From JAKPPT01 sp964630305 (GTDB lineage Bacteria > Spirochaetota > Spirochaetia > Treponematales > UBA12059): a stretch of 21,400 bases of DNA. The stretch covers positions 1-21,400 of the forward strand of contig CAZVTR010000040.1 in assembly GCA_964630305.1 (NCBI GenBank), written 5' to 3'. Both the position numbers and the translations under genes were made by a program. Below are positions 8,395 to 15,331 of this stretch, one piece after another (positions within the stretch are counted from its first letter, which is position 1; every line of letters starts with the position of its first letter). Under the pieces are notes generated by a model. It did not search any database and was not told the DNA's origin. It saw only the letters and a list, made by a program, of their open reading frames with translations.

Positions 8395-9096
8395 ATGATT
8401 AGTTTTTTAAAAAATTTCTATGAGCTATGCTTTCCACAAGAATGTATTTTATGTAATAAACCAATAACAAGCTATACACGGTATCCTTTGTGTTCTAAAT
8501 GCGAACAAATGCTATTTCACATTGTTGAACCATGCTGTAAAAAGTGCGGGAGACCTCTTGTATCAGAACAAGAACTATGTATGGAATGCAGAACAAAAAA
8601 TCATGAATTTGCTAGAATCGTGCCTATTTTTCAGTATCGAGGGCAAATTCATACGGTACTAATTTCCTATAAAGGAAGCGGTTTAAAAAGCCTTGTATAT
8701 TTTTTTGCAAAATGTATTTATAATAAATTGTGTGCTTTATCATGGAATGCATATCCGCTTGTGCCAGTGCCTCCTCGAAAAGGGAAAATAAAATATCATG
8801 GATGGGACCAGGTTGCTTTGCTTGTGAATGTGTTAGAAAAAAAGTATAAAATTTTAATAGTGAGAGCACTCTATAGGAAAAAAGCTAGCATTGAACAAAA
8901 AAAACTTGACCGAGTAAATCGAGCATCATTGATTCAGGGACAATTTTCAGTAGCTCATACCATACAGGACTTACCGGAAACCATTGTGTTGCTTGATGAT
9001 GTAGTAACTACCGGAGCAACTCTCAATGAATGTGCAAGCGTATTAAAGGCACATGGATGTACTAAAATCTATGCTTTAGCTATTGCAATAGACTAA
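8395..9096 (+). CDS. ComF family phosphoribosyltransferase-like protein
   Basis: 233 residues. I chose ATG 8395 because AAGGA lies at 8383-8387 seven bases upstream and the resulting N-terminus is typical of ComF; an upstream in-frame ATG at 8377 lacks a ribosome site. An N-terminal zinc-ribbon-like region has Cys pairs C17/C20, C33/C36, C48/C51 and C62/C65. The C-terminal type I phosphoribosyltransferase domain has the PRPP loop V-L-L-D-D-V-V-T-T-G-A-T-L at 198-210 and the family motif Q-K-K-L-D-R-V-N-R at 168-176. In naturally competent bacteria ComF/GntX proteins are cytoplasmic and needed for DNA uptake or handling. No other competence gene is visible here, so its actual role in this organism is open. 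It follows mutS by 140 bases with its own likely promoter. Confidence 0.9.
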   Translation: MISFLKNFYELCFPQECILCNKPITSYTRYPLCSKCEQMLFHIVEPCCKKCGRPLVSEQELCMECRTKNHEFARIVPIFQYRGQIHTVLISYKGSGLKSLVYFFAKCIYNKLCALSWNAYPLVPVPPRKGKIKYHGWDQVALLVNVLEKKYKILIVRALYRKKASIEQKKLDRVNRASLIQGQFSVAHTIQDLPETIVLLDDVVTTGATLNECASVLKAHGCTKIYALAIAID

Positions 9097-9104
9097 AATC
9101 AAGC

Positions 9105-9142
9105 TTGCATGTTTCAAGCACTCATAGTAGTATACTACTATG
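9105..9142 (+). promoter_or_regulatory. Promoter/operator region with a 20-bp perfect palindrome over the start codon
   Basis: TTGCATG (9105-9111), four bases and AAGCACT (9116-9122) repeat the element seen before comF. A perfect 20-bp palindrome CATAGTAGTATACTACTATG spans 9123-9142 and includes the ATG at 9140. It contains possible -10 boxes TAGTAT (9128-9133, 17 bases after TTGCAT) and TATACT (9131-9136). No Shine-Dalgarno is present. A start site just downstream of either box would give a leaderless or nearly leaderless mRNA. Confidence 0.5.
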
Positions 9143-10873
9143 CCGCAAGAATCCGCATTTGACCGTTTAGTGCTTGAACTCACTCCAGCTGAGCGATCAA
9201 AAATGCTGGAAAAATTGAAACTATATCAGCCAGCAGTTGATGGAGGGATTCCGCTTACTGATGAAATCAACGAAGAACCTCATATTCATCTTGCTGAATA
9301 TTCTGCACATCTAACACTGTTTGATAAAATACTTCTTTTTTTTAAATCTTTGTTTTTGAATAAACCAAAATCACAACTTATAAAAGAAAAATTATTGCAT
9401 GACATAGCTAGAAAAATTAGTAGCATGCATCATGGTCTAATAGATAGCAGCGGGAAAATGCTTTTAAAATCATTTTATGATGAACTTTTGAATTTTGAAA
9501 AAGCAATAAGTTACTTTGAAACTATTTTTACAAAAATAATTTCTGAGAATATTGCACCATTATATATTTTCTTAGTTTCATTATATTCGGGTGATATACA
9601 TCATACCTTAATAGACTCTACCGATCCATGGAAATTGGAAAAAAAATTCCCCGATATGAAAGAAAATGAAATTCGATCTGCAATGCAAAAAGCAGTGGAA
9701 ACAATATCAGGACAATTTACCGATTCAGTAAGAATGATGGTATATACCGATGTTCATTTACTTTTTATTTTACGTGAACTTGTTAATTTCCCACTAAAAA
9801 CTCTAATAGAATCATTTTTATCAATTGATGGAAAATATGAAGCACCTATAAGTATAAATTTTGAATTATTAAAAAAACTAAATAATCTTTTACATGAAAT
9901 TAATGATCTTCCATCAATTTGTTTGCTTGATGCACTGTTTTTCTTTTATCATGGAGAAAAATATGCCGGGAATCCAGAAGCCTATCATACTGCAATTTCA
10001 AACGAAGTTGCTTTAACAATGGAGAATTATAAAATAATACGAAACTTTCGTAAAAAAGTTTATCTCAATGACATAACAATTTTAGCTGCTCAGAATCCAG
10101 ATTATGAACCAACACCAGTTTCTGGAGGAGAAGATTGGCTCTCTGTGTATAAAAAATATTGGAAAGATAGAATCGAAAAGAATTATACTATTTATTCCTT
10201 TCAAAAAAAAGCAGAACAGCTTCAAAATGAAGTCAATAACTATCTTAAAGAGCCATATCAATCGAATTTAGTTTTTATTAACGAAAAAAGAAGAGAAACT
10301 GTACCTCCAGTAAAATATGCACGAGTACTAAAATTTATTGAAGCTGTTTACAATAATGTATTTATTCCTGAAATGAATAAATCTTTAAAAATACTTTTAC
10401 TTGAGGGTGATTTTTATAAAAAAGATAACAAGCAGGAATTTACCGAAGCTTACAATACTATTTTGCAGATTCCTGAAATGTTAAAAAAATTCGATGACAT
10501 GCTTTCTCCGGAAGGAGATATTGGAAAGCAATACGTTATTACACAAACTGATATTGCAAGCCAAGCTGTGTTAAAAAAGAAAACAGAATCGATATTGCTG
10601 TCAATAGAGTTTGAAACAGAAGCTATTATTAAAAAAGTCACCACAGCATTTGAAAAAATAGTTTTTATATTGCGGGGAATTTTAACTCGGCAACAAAATA
10701 GCGTATACGATACCCTCGCTAATCTGACAAAAATCGATGGCAGAAATAATAAGCAATTTCTGGAAAATCTAGAAAAAATTAAAGATAAATTGGAAAGAGG
10801 CTATTATTTAATAAATGATATCTATGCACTTGTAACTACAAAAAATAAACTTGACGGAAATCTAACAGTATGA
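9140..10873 (+). CDS. Uncharacterised protein, spirochaete type (possibly DUF5312)
   Basis: 577 residues, mostly helical and highly charged, with no signal peptide and no convincing membrane helix, though residues about 58-73 are hydrophobic. The N-terminus has L-T-P-A-E-R-S-K-M-L-E-K-L, and the C-terminal third is predicted by eye to be coiled coil (many K/E heptads, T-R-Q-Q-N-S-V-Y). From memory it resembles a family restricted to spirochaetes that may be catalogued as DUF5312; this is a recollection, not a search result. It begins inside a perfect palindrome without a ribosome site. It heads a compact operon: its TGA overlaps the ATG of the PgeF-like gene by four bases. Function unknown; a cytoplasmic partner of the envelope genes downstream is conceivable but unproven. 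Confidence 0.7.
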   Translation: MPQESAFDRLVLELTPAERSKMLEKLKLYQPAVDGGIPLTDEINEEPHIHLAEYSAHLTLFDKILLFFKSLFLNKPKSQLIKEKLLHDIARKISSMHHGLIDSSGKMLLKSFYDELLNFEKAISYFETIFTKIISENIAPLYIFLVSLYSGDIHHTLIDSTDPWKLEKKFPDMKENEIRSAMQKAVETISGQFTDSVRMMVYTDVHLLFILRELVNFPLKTLIESFLSIDGKYEAPISINFELLKKLNNLLHEINDLPSICLLDALFFFYHGEKYAGNPEAYHTAISNEVALTMENYKIIRNFRKKVYLNDITILAAQNPDYEPTPVSGGEDWLSVYKKYWKDRIEKNYTIYSFQKKAEQLQNEVNNYLKEPYQSNLVFINEKRRETVPPVKYARVLKFIEAVYNNVFIPEMNKSLKILLLEGDFYKKDNKQEFTEAYNTILQIPEMLKKFDDMLSPEGDIGKQYVITQTDIASQAVLKKKTESILLSIEFETEAIIKKVTTAFEKIVFILRGILTRQQNSVYDTLANLTKIDGRNNKQFLENLEKIKDKLERGYYLINDIYALVTTKNKLDGNLTV

Positions 10874-11631
10874 TCATTCATAATTTTGCAATGCAACAAA
10901 AAGATCCCTATACATTTACTATTCCTGAAATTGCGAGTATCAAAAATATCACAATACTCATGAGCACCAGAGCAGCTGGATCGATGACGTATATTCCTCA
11001 AGAAGGAAATGATATTAGAAATAAGTGGTTATTAAGTCATGGTATACATCCAAAAACATGCTGCGGGCTTTTGCTTGATCATGGGAAACAGATTCATGTT
11101 ATTGATGATACAATAAAAGAATTTGATGGGGAACATGGTGATGGCATGCTGCTTAAAGCTGGATCATTTTTTTCAGCGTGTGCAATTACAGTAGCCGATT
11201 GTATTCCGATTTTTATTGCTACTAAATCAAATGATTATATAGGAGTTCTCCACTCAGGATATAAGGGTACAGGAATACTTGGTTCGGCACTTTCGCTGCT
11301 CTGCAACAAATTGAGCTATACTTCAGATGATATTACTGTTGTTTTAGGCCCGCATATTAAAGACTGCTGTTATCAAGTTGATAAAGAACGTGCGGAATTA
11401 TTTATAAAACAGTATGGCAATGCATCTGTTAAAACTAATAATGGCTCATATTACCTTAATCTTGCACAGGCTAATATTGTTATAGCAGAACAATTTGGTC
11501 TACCAGAGCTTTGGATTGCTGACGATTGTACTAGCTGCAATACGGTATTTGGCTCTTACAGACGCGAAAAGCCTGAAAATTTTACTAGAATGATAGCAGT
11601 AATAGCTTATTCATCAGAGGATGCTGTATGA
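10870..11631 (+). CDS. PgeF/YfiH family (laccase-domain, purine nucleoside phosphorylase-like) protein
   Basis: 253 residues. The three zinc-site residues of the family are all in place: H76 in Q-I-H-V, C111 in V-A-D-C-I-P-I, and H128 in V-L-H-S-G-Y-K-G. L-G-P-H-I-K-D-C-C-Y-Q-V (159-170) and C-T-S-C-N-T-V-F-G-S-Y-R-R (220-232) complete the pattern. The usual H-A-G-W-R-G reads H-S-G-Y-K-G, a conservative change. Family members have been described as peptidoglycan-editing factor PgeF, which limits misincorporation of L-Ser in place of L-Ala in muropeptide precursors, and as adenosine phosphorylase/deaminases; which applies here cannot be told. Four-base ATGA overlaps at both ends show translational coupling, and the next gene binds peptidoglycan. 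Confidence 0.88.
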   Translation: MIIHNFAMQQKDPYTFTIPEIASIKNITILMSTRAAGSMTYIPQEGNDIRNKWLLSHGIHPKTCCGLLLDHGKQIHVIDDTIKEFDGEHGDGMLLKAGSFFSACAITVADCIPIFIATKSNDYIGVLHSGYKGTGILGSALSLLCNKLSYTSDDITVVLGPHIKDCCYQVDKERAELFIKQYGNASVKTNNGSYYLNLAQANIVIAEQFGLPELWIADDCTSCNTVFGSYRREKPENFTRMIAVIAYSSEDAV

Positions 11632-13037
11632 TTAAAAAAACGCTTTGTTTATTGATTGTTTTTTGTGCTGTACTACTGTTATATGCCGATACAGTTACAA
11701 TTTTACGATCTGGTATTGAAGGACCGCTTGTAATTATCGAAAGGTCAGATTTTTCAAAATATGAAAATGGAAAGTATGTTGGTCATGTGTATCGTGAGGC
11801 CCGGTTAGATGTGTTGATAAAAAAAGTATCAGATGGATTGCAATATTCAGGAGATGTATTAATACTAGAAGAAGCCTATCGAGATATGGTTCCGATAGCA
11901 AAGCGGATGGATGCAGTTTTCCCAATTAATTATATTGAAAAAAATGATGGCACTTTTATCATAACGAAAGATGCAGGATATCCGCTTTTACGCGGCATTC
12001 CGGTTATACCAAATCAGCCGCTTGTTCAAGGCAATACCTGGGAAGGAACCGGAACAGTAGTTATTCGAGGAAATACCCAAGAACAGTATGTTCGTGTGCC
12101 TGTGCTTGTTGCATATGAGTTTGCCGGCATTACAAAATATAATAATGAACAGGTTTACTATATCAAAGCCCAATATGCCGTACGATATAAGGGAACTGAT
12201 AAATATGGTGAGCCTTCGCTCATACGAACTGAAGGCGGCAGAAATGCTGATATTTATATTTCTATGAGTACAGGATTCCCAATTTTTATTCGTGAAATTA
12301 TTGATGAAACATACTACTACCAGAATGGCAAAACAGTTCGTTATAAAGGCTTTTTGTTACATTTTATTCGTGGAGCATTTTCTTCAGAGCCTGTATTATT
12401 GGCTCTCGGAAGAATGGGGCTCATGCAGGGGAATACGCAAAATCAAAGTTCCAGCTCCGGTATAACTACAGGTTCTGCCAATGCAGCTTCGGGAGGCTCT
12501 GATACCAGTTCATCACAAACTTCTGGTTCTGAAAATTCACAGAACGCTCCAACTACTGGTGTACAAACAGATCAAAATCAGAATAATGAACCATCAAATA
12601 TGGCTCTGCAAAACTCAAGCTCTGATACTGGATCTCAAAGTTCAAATGTACCGATAGTTAAAAATAATTCATATGAAATTGTTGATTCTCCTAAAGGACA
12701 GGTCATTTTATTGTTTGACCTCAGATTCTTGCCTGATAGCGATGAACTGCTTCCTTCAGAAAAACCAAGGCTCGATGAAATTGCTAAGATACTACTTTCT
12801 ATTCCTGATAGAATGTTTTTAGTTGAAGGGCACACTGCCGATGTCGGAAATCCTAAGGGACAGTATGCTTTGTCAGAAGCGCGAGCAAAAAAAATTGTCG
12901 ATGAATTAGTAAAACGAGGCGTTCCAGCCGGAAGATTTATTTATAAAGGATGGGGCGCTGATAAACCAATTGCACCCAATGATACTGAACAAAACCGCGC
13001 TCGCAATCGTAGAGTTGAAATAACAATATTACATTAA
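11628..13037 (+). CDS. Exported OmpA-family peptidoglycan-binding protein
   Basis: 469 residues with AGAGGA six bases before the ATG. Residues 1-20 form a signal peptide, with the cut probably after L-L-Y-A. Residues about 21-265 form a beta-rich domain I do not recognise. A Ser/Gln/Asn/Gly-rich linker of about 80 residues (roughly 266-345) follows. The C-terminus, from about 352, is an OmpA-like domain: V-E-G-H-T-A-D-V-G at 399-407, L-S-E-A-R-A-K-K-I-V, and the N-R-R-V-E-I signature. The peptidoglycan-contact Asp of G-H-T-D is shifted by one (G-H-T-A-D). It should sit in the periplasm, bound to the cell wall. The flexible linker suggests the N-domain reaches across the periplasm. It overlaps the PgeF-like gene by four bases and is followed ten bases later by a small membrane protein. 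Confidence 0.88.
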   Translation: MIKKTLCLLIVFCAVLLLYADTVTILRSGIEGPLVIIERSDFSKYENGKYVGHVYREARLDVLIKKVSDGLQYSGDVLILEEAYRDMVPIAKRMDAVFPINYIEKNDGTFIITKDAGYPLLRGIPVIPNQPLVQGNTWEGTGTVVIRGNTQEQYVRVPVLVAYEFAGITKYNNEQVYYIKAQYAVRYKGTDKYGEPSLIRTEGGRNADIYISMSTGFPIFIREIIDETYYYQNGKTVRYKGFLLHFIRGAFSSEPVLLALGRMGLMQGNTQNQSSSSGITTGSANAASGGSDTSSSQTSGSENSQNAPTTGVQTDQNQNNEPSNMALQNSSSDTGSQSSNVPIVKNNSYEIVDSPKGQVILLFDLRFLPDSDELLPSEKPRLDEIAKILLSIPDRMFLVEGHTADVGNPKGQYALSEARAKKIVDELVKRGVPAGRFIYKGWGADKPIAPNDTEQNRARNRRVEITILH

Positions 13038-13047
13038 TGAGGAGCAT

Positions 13048-13662
13048 ATGACTATTAAGGATTTTTTTAAATCATTTTTTAAATCGGCATTTGGCGCAGC
13101 AGCAATTGCATGTACAATTTTAATTGCATTATTTACCACAATCTTTATCACATGGTTTATCGGTATTGTATCTGGTATACTCTTTTTTTTACTTATGTTA
13201 TTCGTTGGATTATTTACAAGAGTTGGAGTTACTTCAGCATTAAAAACCCATGAAGCAGAAACCTGGATGGCTATTGAAGCCAAACTTGTTAATCTTGAAC
13301 AAATTGTACGAACAATTAAAGTCATGCGGTTATCGGATGAACAATTATCCAAACTAGTTACTCAAATTGCGTTTCGTGCAGAAAAATATATTGCAGTATG
13401 CAAACAAAATAAGACACATGAACCAGCTGTTACCTATGAGATAGAGCAAGTTCCTGAACTCATAGATGCGCTCTTGAATGAACTTGATGAAACGGCAATT
13501 GAAGCACGATTCAAACTTGCTGATCAGCATGAGTTTCCCTTTGCAAGAGACAGGGTGCTGGCTGAACTTGAAAGAATCAGCAGGAAGATTGAACACACAT
13601 CCCTTTCTCTTGCTCACGATATTTTGCCGGCAGAAAAACTTGAACGAAAGGAATACTTATGA
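13048..13662 (+). CDS. Small membrane protein, two N-terminal helices and a coiled-coil tail
   Basis: 204 residues preceded by GAGGAG three bases before the ATG. A hydrophobic stretch at about 15-57 is long enough for two membrane helices, giving a short hairpin anchor with both ends in the cytoplasm (basic K-D-F-F-K-S-F-F-K at the N-terminus). Residues about 65-204 are helical and charged, with likely coiled coil at 75-100 and 155-190. I do not recognise the family; a resemblance to XpaC-type proteins is only superficial. It overlaps the DUF2207-like gene by four bases (ATGA), which implies coordinated production, possibly as an accessory subunit. Function unknown. Confidence 0.75.
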   Translation: MTIKDFFKSFFKSAFGAAAIACTILIALFTTIFITWFIGIVSGILFFLLMLFVGLFTRVGVTSALKTHEAETWMAIEAKLVNLEQIVRTIKVMRLSDEQLSKLVTQIAFRAEKYIAVCKQNKTHEPAVTYEIEQVPELIDALLNELDETAIEARFKLADQHEFPFARDRVLAELERISRKIEHTSLSLAHDILPAEKLERKEYL

Positions 13663-15329
13663 GATATGTCCGTTCAGTTCTATGTATTGCTGCGCTGCTC
13701 ATCGCTTACACTGTCGCAGCTTTAGATGCAGAACTTGTATCAACAGAAATTACTGTTTCGGTGAATCTTGATGGCAAAGCTGAGATTTATTACCAGCTTG
13801 AATGGAATGTTACAGGCGGAACCATGAGCGGCTTTTATTTTGAAGGAGAAGCTTTTACGCCTATTTGGAATATGGAACGATGTTTTGCTGATCTTCCTGA
13901 TAAAACAAGGCTCCCGCTTTCCATCAAAAAAGTTGGCACTAATACCTACGATATTGTTTTAGCGAATGGAAAAAGGTTTTCTGGAAAGGCAATATATTTT
14001 CTAAATTATGCAGGAGATTTTGCCTCGACTGGGTTAATTGGATTAACCACTGCAAATAACGAAGAATATTTTTATTTTAATTGGGCACCAGTTGAATGGG
14101 AGTACAGCCAGCAGTATCAAGCGGTGCGGTTAGTGCTTCCTGTCAAGGTAAGAGGAGCGGAGCTTTCCCAAGAAGAAAAAAACGCTATTCCAATGCTCAC
14201 AGAGCAGTTTGTGAATAAACAAAACAGCATTGATTACTATGGCACAAAAGGTAATGATGGCAATTATTATTTAACAATTTTATTTTATAAAAAAAATCAT
14301 GCTGCATATAGCAAACAGCATATACAGCTTTATTTTCCTAAAAACTATATTCCAATGCAGTATGAATTTTTGCTTTCACAAAATAGCAGTTCAGATACAA
14401 GCAGTAGCGAAGTAGATCAAATTGGTGAAGAACAAGAAAAAACTAATATATCGTATGAGTCGCAAAATGCATTTGACTATTATCGCAAACGGCCGTTACT
14501 ACTCATTGCTGTTTTTGGAGCTTTGATAATTCTTTCTTTGCTTGCATATATTAAACGGAGTAAAAAATATGCTGAAATTACTAATGCAATTAAAGAGCTT
14601 GCTTGGGCAGGAGATTCATGGGAACCTCCAAAACTAATTACTGGCACTTTTCAAGTCCCCGGAAAAATTAACAAAGATTTGCATCCTGTAGAAGCTGCAT
14701 TGCTGCTAGAGTTTACATTGCCGCAAATAACAGCAATTATGCTTGAAGGCTTGAAAAATCAAGGTATAATCGAACTTGTAAATAAAGATCCGCTTCAAAT
14801 AAAAATACTCAGTGGTAATAAAGCCCACCATGAATATGAAGAACAATTTCTAGCATCGTTTAATTCAAAAGGAGAAGTGCTCCCTGGTATGCTTGCCGAT
14901 TTTTATGAAAAAATAATAAAAAACTTACAATTAAAAGTTTGGGATTGCGATATTGAAGCTACAAAAGCATATTACCGCAAGAAATTACTCGAGTATCAAG
15001 AAGAAAAAGATACTGCTATTCAACCAGGCGCAAGCACCGATGCTTACTACTGGTATTGGCGAAGCTATGCATATGTACACATTCATCATGATGTATATGC
15101 AGGGCTTGGAATGCCAAATGAACTTTCGGGTTCTTATGCTCAGTTCATGCGGTCAAATGCTTGTTATAGCGGCTGCTATACTCCAGCAAATATTGGCACT
15201 GTAGATGCCTGTCACAGTGCATGCCATAATGCATGTCACAGTGCCTGTCATGATGCATGCCATAGTGCATGCCACAGTGCCTGTCATAGCGCATGCCATA
15301 GCGCATGTGTTTCCGGTGGAGCACACTAG
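13659..15329 (+). CDS. DUF2207-like membrane protein with C-terminal Cys-His tetrapeptide repeats
   Basis: 556 residues; AAGGA six bases before the ATG. Signal peptide about 1-21, then an extracytoplasmic beta-rich domain (22-277) of DUF2207 type: an early E-I-T-V-S-V-N-L-D-G-K-A-E-I strand pair and N-W-A-P-V-E-W-E. One membrane helix at 279-298 is followed by I-K-R-S-K-K, so the rest should be cytoplasmic. Residues 340-373 (L-H-P-V-E-A-A-L-L-L and L-K-N-Q-G-I-I-E-L) look like the small winged-helix-like part of DUF2207 proteins. Residues 461-484 are rich in Tyr, Trp and His. The tail 516-551 is nine tandem tetrapeptides [S/D/N]-A-C-H (last one S-A-C-V), preceded by two degenerate units N-A-C-Y and S-G-C-Y at 500-507. 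The protein ends S-G-G-A-H. The radical SAM gene begins two bases after the stop. I infer that the tail is its substrate. Confidence 0.85.
   Translation: MRYVRSVLCIAALLIAYTVAALDAELVSTEITVSVNLDGKAEIYYQLEWNVTGGTMSGFYFEGEAFTPIWNMERCFADLPDKTRLPLSIKKVGTNTYDIVLANGKRFSGKAIYFLNYAGDFASTGLIGLTTANNEEYFYFNWAPVEWEYSQQYQAVRLVLPVKVRGAELSQEEKNAIPMLTEQFVNKQNSIDYYGTKGNDGNYYLTILFYKKNHAAYSKQHIQLYFPKNYIPMQYEFLLSQNSSSDTSSSEVDQIGEEQEKTNISYESQNAFDYYRKRPLLLIAVFGALIILSLLAYIKRSKKYAEITNAIKELAWAGDSWEPPKLITGTFQVPGKINKDLHPVEAALLLEFTLPQITAIMLEGLKNQGIIELVNKDPLQIKILSGNKAHHEYEEQFLASFNSKGEVLPGMLADFYEKIIKNLQLKVWDCDIEATKAYYRKKLLEYQEEKDTAIQPGASTDAYYWYWRSYAYVHIHHDVYAGLGMPNELSGSYAQFMRSNACYSGCYTPANIGTVDACHSACHNACHSACHDACHSACHSACHSACHSACVSGGAH
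15204..15311 (+). repeat. Nine in-frame 12-bp tandem repeats encoding [S/D/N]-A-C-H
   Basis: Nine consecutive 12-base units, each encoding Ser/Asp/Asn-Ala-Cys-His (the last Ser-Ala-Cys-Val). The units differ mostly at silent third positions: Ala GCA/GCC, Cys TGT/TGC, His CAT/CAC, Ser AGT/AGC. So the peptide is better conserved than the DNA. Cys residues recur every four residues. Confidence 0.95.
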
Positions 15330-15331
15330 TT

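Noticed and set aside
9103..9119. GCTTG/CAAGC hairpin after comF as a terminator
   Set aside because: Only five base pairs and no T-tract follow; it overlaps the conserved upstream element instead.
15204..15311. Tandem 12-base units as a CRISPR-like or intergenic satellite array
   Set aside because: The units are contiguous without spacers, lie in frame inside a gene, and vary at silent positions.
15204..15326. The C-x3-C-H tail as a multihaem cytochrome c
   Set aside because: Units four residues long are too tight for haem packing, and the membrane topology puts the tail in the cytoplasm, where c-type haem is not attached. Simple metal binding remains possible.
15305..15331. Radical SAM start at ATG 15305 inside the repeat region
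   Set aside because: No ribosome site there, and the nine added residues are an out-of-frame reading of the repeat tail; ATG 15332 has GGAG.
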